From contig NZ_BOPH01000082.1 in assembly GCF_016863655.1 (NCBI RefSeq), positions 186,001 to 250,000 of the forward strand: a stretch of DNA of 64,000 bases. Reading direction: 5' to 3'. Below are positions 23,735 through 31,521 of this stretch, piece after piece. Origin of the DNA: Virgisporangium ochraceum (GTDB lineage Bacteria; Actinomycetota; Actinomycetes; Mycobacteriales; Micromonosporaceae). Position 1 is the stretch's first letter, and each line of letters starts with the position of its first letter. The position numbers were made by a program, and so were the translations under genes. The notes under the pieces were generated by a model, which saw only the letters and a list, made by a program, of their open reading frames with translations, was not told the origin of the DNA and searched no databases.

Positions 23735-25549
23735 ATGCGCATTCGTTGGAGAGCGGGGGTCGCCGCGTGGCTCGGCGTGGCGACCCTGGCGGCGGCATTC
23801 GCGGTCGGCACCGGCGCGGCACACGCCGAGCCGGTCGGTCCATTCATCGTGGGTGGTCGACCGGCCGACGTCGGCGAGTACCCGCACTTCGTCTCGGTGC
23901 AGAACCTGCGGCGTTCGGGCGGCACCCTGGACAAGCACTACTGCGGCGGTTCGCTGATCCGTGACGACTGGGTGCTCACCGCCAAGCACTGCATCACGAG
24001 TCCGACTCCCGACCTCGCACCGGCCGACATCGACCTGTTCATCGGCAACACCGTGCTGACCGATCTGAGCCAGGGCCAGATGCACGACGCGGCCCAGATC
24101 GTGCTGCACCCGGACCCGAACGCCGACGTGGCGCTCATCCGCCTCGCGACGCCGTCGAACCGGTTCCCGATCGAACTGGCCGACGGCACCGACGCCGCGC
24201 ACCACGAGGTCGGCGACACGGCGACGACCATCGGACACGGTGTCACGTCCTTCGGCTCGTTCACCCCCGTCAACCAGTTGATGGAGGTCGACGTACCGAT
24301 CCAGTCCGACGCGCTGATGGCGTCGCTGCCGCTCAACCTGACCAAGCCGTTCAACCCGACGATGGAGATCGGCGCCGGACCGATGGCCGGCGGGCAGGAC
24401 TCCTGCCAGGGCGACAGCGGCGGACCGCTGATGGTGCACTCGCCGTTCGAGGGCGACAAGCTGATCGGGGTCGTCAGCCGCGGCGAGGGCTGCGGACTGC
24501 CGAACAAGCCCGGCATCTACGCCCAGGCGTTCGACAACTCGATCCGCGCCTGGATCGAGACGACCGCGCCGCGGCGGCTCTACGCCTGGGTGCTGGCCGA
24601 CCAGCCGCTCGTGGGTTCGTACAAGCCGGTCCGCCAACGCAACGCCACCGGACACGACAGCACCGTCACCCGGACCGGCACGGGCCGGTACACCGTGCAG
24701 GTGACCAACCTCGGCCACGGCATCCAGTCGGGCACCGTGCACGTGTCGGCGGTCGGCAACGACCCGCACGCCTGCCGGGTGGGGACGTGGTTCCCGTCCG
24801 GTCCCGACCAGACGGTGCAGGTGACCTGCTTCGCCGCGGACGGCACGGCCGTGGACGCGATGTTCAGCATGAGCTTCGCGCTACCGGTGATGGACAGCGA
24901 CTCCGGCGTCATCGCCTACGCCTGGGCCGGCCAGCCCACCACGCCGTCCTACGTTCCCGACCCGAAGTGGTCGTTCAACTCGCGCAGCGGCACCAACACC
25001 GTGACCCGTCAGTCCGCGGGCGTCTACCAGGTGCGCTTCGGCGCCATGGCGCTCACCGGCGGCACGGCGGTGGCCACCGCGCAGGGCACGGTCGGCGCGG
25101 AGGCCTGCAAGGTCGCAACGTTCGGGGCGTCGGGCGCCGACGAGGTCGTCGAGGTGCGGTGCTTCTCCGCGACCGGAACCCCGGCGGACGCCATGTTCGA
25201 CGTGACGATCACGAGCAACTCCACCATCTTCGGCACGCACCACGCCCGGGCGCACCTGTGGGCGAACCAGCCCACGACGCCCAGCTACACGGCACCGTCG
25301 CCGTGGTGGATCAACTCGCCCGGTGCGCCGACGATCCTGCGCACCGGGGTCGGCAGCTACCAGGTGACGCTGCCGAAGCAGCAGAGCGCGGAGGCGCTGG
25401 TCCACGTGACGGCGCAGGGGAGCAACGCCAACGAGTGCAAGCCGATCGGATGGGGTCCGTTCGGTACCGACCAGCTCGTGCTGGTCCGCTGCCACACCAC
25501 GGCCGGCGCGTTGGCGGACACGCCGTTCATCCTGCAGTACGCGGTCTGA
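23735..25549 (+). CDS. Secreted trypsin-like serine protease with three C-terminal repeat domains
   Basis: A 604-aa exported protease. Signal peptide 1-32 (ending GAAHAE), then a very short propeptide, since the mature-type IVGG lies at about 37. The S1 catalytic set is complete: TAKHC (His), DPNADVALIRL (Asp) and GDSGGPL (Ser, about 230). After residue 278 the protein holds three related domains of about 100 residues, each opening with a Tyr/Leu-W-x-Q-P-xx-SY pattern (YAWVLADQPLVGSY, YAWAGQPTTPSY, HLWANQPTTPSY) and containing a conserved cysteine pair (EACKV/VRC). These look like adhesion or substrate-binding modules. The ATG at 23735 follows AGGAGGGC. A terminator hairpin follows the gene. 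Confidence 0.9.
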   Translation: MRIRWRAGVAAWLGVATLAAAFAVGTGAAHAEPVGPFIVGGRPADVGEYPHFVSVQNLRRSGGTLDKHYCGGSLIRDDWVLTAKHCITSPTPDLAPADIDLFIGNTVLTDLSQGQMHDAAQIVLHPDPNADVALIRLATPSNRFPIELADGTDAAHHEVGDTATTIGHGVTSFGSFTPVNQLMEVDVPIQSDALMASLPLNLTKPFNPTMEIGAGPMAGGQDSCQGDSGGPLMVHSPFEGDKLIGVVSRGEGCGLPNKPGIYAQAFDNSIRAWIETTAPRRLYAWVLADQPLVGSYKPVRQRNATGHDSTVTRTGTGRYTVQVTNLGHGIQSGTVHVSAVGNDPHACRVGTWFPSGPDQTVQVTCFAADGTAVDAMFSMSFALPVMDSDSGVIAYAWAGQPTTPSYVPDPKWSFNSRSGTNTVTRQSAGVYQVRFGAMALTGGTAVATAQGTVGAEACKVATFGASGADEVVEVRCFSATGTPADAMFDVTITSNSTIFGTHHARAHLWANQPTTPSYTAPSPWWINSPGAPTILRTGVGSYQVTLPKQQSAEALVHVTAQGSNANECKPIGWGPFGTDQLVLVRCHTTAGALADTPFILQYAV

Positions 25550-25558
25550 CCTCCCGCG

Positions 25559-25600
25559 GTGCGCTTCCCCGCCGGCGACGGCTCCGGCGGGGGAGCGCAC
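25559..25600 (+). terminator. Terminator of the protease gene
   Basis: A 17-bp stem with one mismatch (25559-25575 with 25584-25600) lies 9 bp after the protease stop codon. Confidence 0.7.
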
Positions 25601-25664
25601 GTCCACGGTGGTCAGGTCTCCAGGAGAGCGTCGTCGCGCGCGACGACGTGGGAGGCGGATGGGC

Positions 25665-25695
25665 TTGACCTCGCCCCAAGGGCATGGCCCAGGCT
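25665..25695 (+). promoter_or_regulatory. MerR-type promoter with 19-bp spacer and leaderless start
   Basis: TTGACC (25665-25670) and CAGGCT (25690-25695) are 19 bp apart, the over-long spacing typical of promoters twisted by MerR regulators. GCCC-CAA-GGGC sits in the spacer as a small dyad. The GTG at 25702 lies 7 bp after the -10, fitting a leaderless transcript and autoregulation. Confidence 0.65.
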
Positions 25696-25701
25696 GGGCG
25701 G

Positions 25702-26508
25702 GTGAACGACGCGGACCTCATGCTGCCCGGCGAGTTCGGCGCGGCGACCCGGCTGTCGTCGAAGGCGCTGCGGCTCTATGCCGAGCAGGGCCTGCTGGTG
25801 CCGGCCGGCATCGACCCGGCCACCGGCTACCGCCGCTATCACCGCGACCAGCTTCCCCGCGGTCGGCTGATCGCCCGGCTGCGCACCTTGGAGCTGCCGC
25901 TGGCCCGCATCGCCACCCTGATCGAGCTGAGCCCGCAGGGCCGCCAGGCCGAACTGCGCGCGTGGCTGACCGCCCAGGAGGCCCAGCTTCGGCGCCGCCG
26001 TGAGCTGATCGAGGCTCTCGACGGCGCCGCCGCGTCGACCACCGCCGCTCCGAAACTGCGGGCCAGGCCGCTGCGCAAGCTGTTGTGCCAGGAACGGCGC
26101 GTGCACATCGGCGAGCTGGACACCTTCGTCACCGAAGCACAGCGACGCATCCGCGACCGGCTGCGGACGGTCGGCCTGCCGCACGACGGGCCGACGTTGG
26201 TGCACTTCCACGGGTTCGTGACCCACGACAGCGACGGACCCGTCGAGGTCACCGTGCCGTTCACCGGCTCCGTCGAACCCGTCGACGACCTGCGGGTCCG
26301 GCTCTCGCCGGCCGGCACCGACATCTACCTGCCGGTCGCCGAGGCCGACGCGGGGTTCCCCGACATCCTGCGCGCCTACGAGACGGTGGAGGCATGGATC
26401 GACGCGAACCGTCTGGTCAATATCGCCAGCCCGGTCGAGATCCGGCCCGGCACCGACGGTGCCCTCCTCGACGTCGCCTACCCCGTCTCGACCAGCGGAA
26501 GAAGCTGA
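25702..26508 (+). CDS. MerR-family regulator with GyrI-like effector domain
   Basis: A 268-aa regulator. Residues 3-75 are a MerR winged helix (GEFGAATRLSSKALRLYAEQG, then GYRRYHRDQ). A dimerisation helix follows (TAQEAQLRRRRELIEAL). Residues 125-268 resemble a GyrI-like small-molecule-binding domain (PVEVTVPFTGSVEP ... AYETVEAWIDANRL). I chose the GTG at 25702 because of the leaderless promoter. An ATG at 25684 lies inside the promoter spacer and would add six residues. It is followed after 3 bp by the next gene, so the two form an operon the regulator probably controls. Confidence 0.85.
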   Translation: MNDADLMLPGEFGAATRLSSKALRLYAEQGLLVPAGIDPATGYRRYHRDQLPRGRLIARLRTLELPLARIATLIELSPQGRQAELRAWLTAQEAQLRRRRELIEALDGAAASTTAAPKLRARPLRKLLCQERRVHIGELDTFVTEAQRRIRDRLRTVGLPHDGPTLVHFHGFVTHDSDGPVEVTVPFTGSVEPVDDLRVRLSPAGTDIYLPVAEADAGFPDILRAYETVEAWIDANRLVNIASPVEIRPGTDGALLDVAYPVSTSGRS

Positions 26509-26511
26509 GAC

Positions 26512-27429
26512 ATGCACCCCTACACAGGTTCCGGGCCCTACTGCTACGCCAACTCGCTGGCCATGGCCCTCGGTCCCACCGCACCTTCCCCGTCGATCAT
26601 CGAGGTGCTGACCGGCTCGCCGTTCGGCATGCACATGCTCGGCGGGCGGCTGCCGCTGTTCGACCCGTACGGCTGGGACGACCGCGGCATCGACGACGCG
26701 ATCGCCCTGCTCGGCTGGACCTGCCGCCGGCAGGGCGCCGACGACAGCGGGCAGGCCCTCGCGATGCTCGAGGAAGCGGTCACGACCGGCCCCGTGCTGG
26801 CCGGACCGCTGGAGATGGGCCTGCTGCGTCACCTACCCGGAATGAAGGGACCGATCGGGTCGGACCACTACGTCGCCGTCCTGGAGGCCGACGGCACGCG
26901 GGTCCTGTTCCACGACCCCCACGGCTGCCCCTACGCGACGCTGCCGACCCGGGATTTCCTGGCCGCATGGCGTGCCGACACGATCACCTTCTACCACGCC
27001 GAGCCGTACACCATGCGCGGCAACTTCCAGCAGGTCCGCGAGGTCACCACCGGTGCGGCGCTGCGTGCTGCCCTGCCCGGCGCGGTCGCCTGGCTGCGCG
27101 GGCGCGACGACCTCGCCGTGCCCCCCGGCACCATCGGCGGCGCCACCGCCGCGCACCGCCTCGCTGACCTGGTCACCGACGGACTCGACCCCGGGACACA
27201 GGATCACCTGACGCACTTCGCGATCCGGGTCGGCGCCCGACGGCTCACCGACGCCGCCACCGCGCTCACCAGCATCGACCGCGACGAAGCCGCCGCCGTC
27301 GCCACGCGGCAGGCCCGGCTGGTCGGCAGCCTCCAGCACGACCTCGTCGAGGGACACACGAACACCGCCGCACAGACGTTGCGGCAGCTCGCGCCCACCT
27401 ACGACCAACTGGCCGCCGCGCTCGGCTGA
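26512..27429 (+). CDS. BtrH-like putative papain-fold protein, 305 aa
   Basis: The first 160 residues resemble the N-terminal domain of BtrH-type proteins, with a possible Cys-His-Asp set: Cys11 in GPYCYANS, His119 in GSDHYVAV and Asp135 in FHDPHG. BtrH itself is an acyltransferase for aminoglycoside side chains; many relatives are unassigned, so a transferase or peptidase is equally open. The second half is helical without recognised motifs (PGTIGGATAAHRLADLVTDG ... QLAPTYDQLAAAL). It has no signal peptide. It starts 3 bp after the MerR stop and is probably induced by the same effector. Family call tentative. Confidence 0.6.
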   Translation: MHPYTGSGPYCYANSLAMALGPTAPSPSIIEVLTGSPFGMHMLGGRLPLFDPYGWDDRGIDDAIALLGWTCRRQGADDSGQALAMLEEAVTTGPVLAGPLEMGLLRHLPGMKGPIGSDHYVAVLEADGTRVLFHDPHGCPYATLPTRDFLAAWRADTITFYHAEPYTMRGNFQQVREVTTGAALRAALPGAVAWLRGRDDLAVPPGTIGGATAAHRLADLVTDGLDPGTQDHLTHFAIRVGARRLTDAATALTSIDRDEAAAVATRQARLVGSLQHDLVEGHTNTAAQTLRQLAPTYDQLAAALG

Positions 27430-27516
27430 CGGTGCAGCCGTTGGACAGATGTCGCCCTCCGGACAGCGACGCGCCCCGCGCCGGCGGGGGGTGCCGGGCG
27501 GGGCGTCGCCGGTGCG

Positions 27517-27657
27517 TCAGCAGCCGTGGTTGACGTTGCAGTCGGGCAGCGCCACGACGCTGGCGTCGCTGGCGACCGCGGATCCCGTCACGGCAACGCC
27601 ACCGGCGACCGCGCCGATGGCAAAGGCGATGAGGACCAGGCGTCGGAGCTTGCTCAT
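27517..27657 (-). CDS. 46-aa exported peptide with two C-terminal cysteines
   Basis: A short gene: ATG at 27655-27657, GAGGGAGA ribosome site 5 nt upstream, stop TGA at 27517. The product is a basic N-terminus (MSKLRRL), a hydrophobic core (VLIAFAIGAVAGGVAVTGS), an AVASDAS signal-peptidase site, and a mature tail of about 17 residues ending LPDCNVNHGC. Codon use matches the neighbours, with strong third-position GC. It is divergent from the SARP regulator at 27781 and convergent with the BtrH-like gene. Function unknown; a secreted signal or disulphide-bonded peptide is possible. Confidence 0.7.
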   Translation of the reverse strand: MSKLRRLVLIAFAIGAVAGGVAVTGSAVASDASVVALPDCNVNHGC

Positions 27658-27780
27658 ATAGTCTCCCTCGGATCGACGAACCAACATTCATAGTTGGCCA
27701 CGGGCCGCTCATACATCCGCTCACACGCGACGCACCCGGCGGTCGCGACCGGGTCGGCGACGACGGGTCACGGGGGACAC

Positions 27781-30768
27781 GTGCGCTACTACCTGCTGGG
27801 ATCCGTCAGGGTCGAACGTGACGGCCGGCACCTCGGGATAGGTCGCTCGCAGCGGCGCGGGCTGCTGGCCTTCCTCCTGCTCAACCACGGCCGGATCGTG
27901 ACCGCCGAGGCACTGCAGGAGGCCCTGTGGGCGGGTGCGCCGCCCGCGACCGTCCGCCAGCAGGTGCAGAACGCCGTGCACGCGGTCAGAACCGCTCTGC
28001 GGCAGGGCGGAACCGACGAGGTGCTGGTCAACGACGGGCATGGATATGTGATCCGGGCGGGCGACGACGAGGTCGACCTGCTCGAGTTCCGGCGCTCGGT
28101 CTCACAGGGTCGGCTCGCCGCGGAGGACGGCGACCTCCCGTTGGCCGCCGAGCGGTTCCAGGCCGCTCTGCGGTTGTGGCGTGGCCCGGCGCTGAGCGAC
28201 GCCAGCGGCGCGTTCGTCGAGTCCGCCCGCGAGCTGCTCGAGGGCGAGCGGGTCGACGCGATCGAGGACCACCTGGAGGTCCAGCTTCGGCGGGGCCTGT
28301 TCAGCGACGTGCTGGCGACCATCGCCGCGCCGATTGAGGCCCACCCGCTGCGCGAACGGCTGCAGGCACAGCTCATCCGGGCACTGCACGGGTCGGGGCG
28401 GCAGTCCGAGGCGCTGGAGCATTTCCGGCACTTCAGGACGCGGCTGGCCGACGAGTGCGGCATCGACCCCGGTAGCGCGCTCCAGGAGGTGGGACGGGAG
28501 ATCCTCCGGGGTACGCCGGCGGCGTGGCGGACGCCGGCCGCCGCCGTGCCGGCGATGCTGCCGTTGGACACGGCGTCGTTCGCCGGCCGCCAGGCCGAGC
28601 TGGCGCGGCTCGACGAGCTGCTGCTGCCGTCGTTCGCGTCCCGGGCCACGATGATCGCCGTCGTCGCCGGAGGCGGCGGCATCGGCAAGACCGCGCTCGC
28701 CGTCCACTGGGCGCACCACCGACGCGACCGTTTTCCCGACGGCCAGCTCCACGTCGACCTCCGCGGCTACGCCGACGACCGGCCGCTGCGTCCGGTGGAG
28801 GCGCTCGCACGTCTGCTGCACGCCCTGGGAGTGCCGGCCGGGGACATTCCGACCGGGTCCGACGAAGCCGCCGCCGAGTACCGGCGGCTGGTGCTCGACC
28901 GTCGCATGCTGGTCCTGCTCGACAACGCGCGCGACGCCGACCAGGTGCGCCCGCTCCTGCCGTCCGGCGGCTCCTGCGCGGTGATCGTCACCAGCCGCAG
29001 CCGCCTCAGCGGCCTGGTGGCGCGCGAAGGCGCGCAACCGCTGCCGCTGGAACCGATGTCGGGCCGGGAGTCGCTGGCGCTGCTGGGCCGGGTGCTCGGA
29101 CAGCGGGAGGTCACCACCGAGCCGGAGGCGGCGGCCGAGCTGGGCCGGTTGTGCGGGCACGTGCCCCTGGCCCTGGCGATCGCGGGAGCGAACCTGCGCG
29201 AGCAGAACCACCACAGCATCTCGACGTTCGTCGCCCAGCTGCGCGGGTCCGACCGGCTCGCGTCGTTGAGCGTGCCCGACGACGAGCACGCGGCGATGAC
29301 GAGGACCATCGACCTGTCCTACGAGGCGTTGCCGCCGTCCGGTCGGAAGACCCTGCGCCGGCTGGGCCTCGTGCCGGGCGCGGACTTCACCGCCGACGTC
29401 GTGGCCGGCCTTCTGGAGTGCGACGTCAAGACCGCGCAGCTGCAGCTGGAGCTCCTCGCCAACTACCACCTGGTGCACGAGCACGCCCCGCACCGCTTCA
29501 GGTTCCACGACCTGTTGCGGCTCTACGCTGCGTCCAGGGCCGACGTCGACGACCCGGCGCGAACGCGGCTGGCGGCCCACTACCTGGGGCACGTCGACGC
29601 GGCGGCGACGGTCGTCTATCCCCAGATGGCCCGGCTCGCCCCTCCGCCGCGGCTGCTGGCGCCGGCGTCGTTCGGCAGCGCGGCCGAGGCGACGGCGTGG
29701 CTCGACGCCGAGCTGGCGAACCTCGTCGCCCTCATCGAAGCGTGTCAGACCGTGGAGGACGCGCCGGTGGCCCACCTGCTGGCCAACAACCTGCGCGGCT
29801 ACCTGCACCTGCGGATGAACGTCGTGGACTGGCAACGCGTCGCCGACGCCGGCCTGCGTGCCGCGGAGCTGGCCGACGACGACGCCGCGCGGGCCGCCGC
29901 CTGGCTCAGCGTCGCGTCGTTGAGGTGGCGCACCGGCGACAGGGAGGCGGCCATCGCCGGATTCCAGGACGCGCTGCGCCTCGCCGAGCGGGCCGGGTGG
30001 GTCGACGGGCAGAACTCCGCCCTGAACAGCCTCGGCGCCTCGTACCGGGTCGACGGCCGGCTCGACGCCGCCGCCGAGAACCATCGGCGCGGACTGGAGA
30101 TGAGCCTCGCCCACGACCTGCCGCTGGTCACGGCGACGCACCTGGGCAACCTCGGCATCATCTACAGCGAGATGGGGGACCTGCCCCGGGCACTGTCGGC
30201 CTACCGCGAGGCCCTGGCCATCTTCGAGAAGGCCGGCTCCCACCTGGGCCGCAGCTACGCGCTGGTCAACCTCGGCGACGTCAGCTTCCGGTCCGGTGAC
30301 CTCCCGGGCGCCGACGGGTACCTGGCCCGGGCCCGCGCCGCGGCCGAGGAGCTCGACGACAAGGCCGTCCTCGCCGGGACGCAGGCGGTGACGGCGCATC
30401 TGCACCTGGCCCTGCACCGGCAGTCCCGGGCGATGGAGTGCGCCGAGCAGGCGTTGAGCCTGGCCCGCGAGATCGGCGACCGGGCCGTGGAGGTCAAGGC
30501 CCTCGCCGCCCGCGCGGCCGTCATGCTGGCGCGCGGCGCCGGCGAGGTCGCCCTGCTCGACTTCGAGGAGGCGACGCAGGTGGCGCACGAGGCCGGGCTG
30601 CGGCTCGACGAGACGATCGTGCTGATCGGCCAGGCGCGGGCCCACCTGCTGCTCGGCGACCACCGCGCCGCCGCCGGCAAGGCCGCGCTCGCCGCCGGAC
30701 TCGCCGAGGACCACGGCTACCGGCTGCTCGCCGGGGAGGCGGCGGACCTGCTCCGCGCGGCAGATTGA
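27781..30768 (+). CDS. AfsR/SARP-type regulator (winged helix - BTAD - NB-ARC - TPR)
   Basis: A 995-aa STAND regulator. In order: an OmpR-type winged helix (about 1-90: YYLLGSVRVERDGRHLGIG ... GRIVTAEALQEALWAG), BTAD (about 95-240, ending GIDPGSALQEV), NB-ARC ATPase with Walker A GGGGIGKT near 297 and VLLDNARDADQVRPL, then helical and TPR repeats to the C-terminus (SLGASYRVDGRLDAAAENHRRG and others). SARPs bind tandem 11-bp-spaced repeats upstream of -10 boxes and activate secondary-metabolite or neighbouring genes. The GTG at 27781 has GGGGGA 4 nt upstream; the 29-codon upstream extension is not conserved. It lies just before the hemerythrin gene, whose promoter carries SARP-like repeats. 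Confidence 0.9.
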   Translation: MRYYLLGSVRVERDGRHLGIGRSQRRGLLAFLLLNHGRIVTAEALQEALWAGAPPATVRQQVQNAVHAVRTALRQGGTDEVLVNDGHGYVIRAGDDEVDLLEFRRSVSQGRLAAEDGDLPLAAERFQAALRLWRGPALSDASGAFVESARELLEGERVDAIEDHLEVQLRRGLFSDVLATIAAPIEAHPLRERLQAQLIRALHGSGRQSEALEHFRHFRTRLADECGIDPGSALQEVGREILRGTPAAWRTPAAAVPAMLPLDTASFAGRQAELARLDELLLPSFASRATMIAVVAGGGGIGKTALAVHWAHHRRDRFPDGQLHVDLRGYADDRPLRPVEALARLLHALGVPAGDIPTGSDEAAAEYRRLVLDRRMLVLLDNARDADQVRPLLPSGGSCAVIVTSRSRLSGLVAREGAQPLPLEPMSGRESLALLGRVLGQREVTTEPEAAAELGRLCGHVPLALAIAGANLREQNHHSISTFVAQLRGSDRLASLSVPDDEHAAMTRTIDLSYEALPPSGRKTLRRLGLVPGADFTADVVAGLLECDVKTAQLQLELLANYHLVHEHAPHRFRFHDLLRLYAASRADVDDPARTRLAAHYLGHVDAAATVVYPQMARLAPPPRLLAPASFGSAAEATAWLDAELANLVALIEACQTVEDAPVAHLLANNLRGYLHLRMNVVDWQRVADAGLRAAELADDDAARAAAWLSVASLRWRTGDREAAIAGFQDALRLAERAGWVDGQNSALNSLGASYRVDGRLDAAAENHRRGLEMSLAHDLPLVTATHLGNLGIIYSEMGDLPRALSAYREALAIFEKAGSHLGRSYALVNLGDVSFRSGDLPGADGYLARARAAAEELDDKAVLAGTQAVTAHLHLALHRQSRAMECAEQALSLAREIGDRAVEVKALAARAAVMLARGAGEVALLDFEEATQVAHEAGLRLDETIVLIGQARAHLLLGDHRAAAGKAALAAGLAEDHGYRLLAGEAADLLRAAD

Positions 30769-30782
30769 TGCCGTCACGGTTG

Positions 30783-30840
30783 CGTGGGGGCGGTGTGGGG
30801 GCGCTGTGGGTGGGGTCGGGCCGCTGTCGGCGACCAGGCT
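30783..30840 (+). promoter_or_regulatory. SARP-like operator/promoter of the hemerythrin gene
   Basis: Three tandem 11-mers: CGTGGGGGCGG (30783-30793), TGTGGGGGCGC (30794-30804) and TGTGGGTGGGG (30805-30815), then CAGGCT at 30835-30840 as a candidate -10. The 11-bp period and position are typical of SARP binding sites. The last unit is identical to one upstream of the gene at 34028. Confidence 0.6.
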
Positions 30841-30876
30841 GGGCGGAGCAGATCCGGTCAGCCCCTGGGAGTCACC

Positions 30877-31521
30877 ATGACCCGTCCCGATGTCCACGAG
30901 ATGGTGGTCGTCCACCGCGCCTTCCGGCGCGAGTTCGGCGCCGCCGCCGGCCATGTCCGGCGCACCCCCGCGGGCGACACCCGCCGTGCGCGGATCGTCG
31001 CGGAGCACCTGCGCCTCGGCTTCGCCGGCCTCGAGATGCACCACGTCGGCGAAGACGTCGTGCTGTGGCCGCTGCTGCTGGAGCGCGCCGCGCCGTCGAC
31101 CGGGCTCGTCGAGACCATGCAGGCGCAGCACCACGGCGTCGACGCCCACGTCGCGGCCATCATGCCGGCGCTCGACGCCTGGGCCGCCGACCCGACCGGC
31201 GCCCGCGGGGAACGCCTCGCGGTCCTCCTGGAGGCGTTCGCGGCGGACCTCGTCGAGCACCTGGACCTGGAGGAGCGCGAGATCCTGCCGCTCGCCGCGC
31301 GCCACGTCACGGCCGCCGAGTGGAACCGGATGGGGGAGCACGGCCGGGACGCGATGAGCGCGGCCCAGCTGCCGATCATGTTCGGGCTGGTGCTGGAGGA
31401 CGCCGACGACGAGGAGCGGGCCCGCATGCTCGGCACCCTCCCGATGCCGGTACGGCTGCTGCTGCGGACCGTCGGCGCGTGGCAGTTCGGGCGCTACGCC
31501 CGCCGCCTGCGCACGTCGTGA
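30877..31521 (+). CDS. Hemerythrin-domain (HHE) protein
   Basis: A 214-aa protein with a four-helix hemerythrin fold that would bind a di-iron centre and O2 or NO. Visible ligands: VVHRAF (His), MHHVGED (His-His-Glu), AQHHGVDAHV and VEHLDLEEREILPL (His-Glu). A C-terminal extension (LPMPVRLLLRTVGAWQFGRYARRL) follows the fold. I chose the ATG at 30877, with GGGAG upstream; an earlier frame start at 30784 lies in the operator. Its 3' end overlaps the convergent regulator by 28 bp. Expression is probably controlled by the tandem repeats at 30783-30815. Confidence 0.88.
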   Translation: MTRPDVHEMVVVHRAFRREFGAAAGHVRRTPAGDTRRARIVAEHLRLGFAGLEMHHVGEDVVLWPLLLERAAPSTGLVETMQAQHHGVDAHVAAIMPALDAWAADPTGARGERLAVLLEAFAADLVEHLDLEEREILPLAARHVTAAEWNRMGEHGRDAMSAAQLPIMFGLVLEDADDEERARMLGTLPMPVRLLLRTVGAWQFGRYARRLRTS

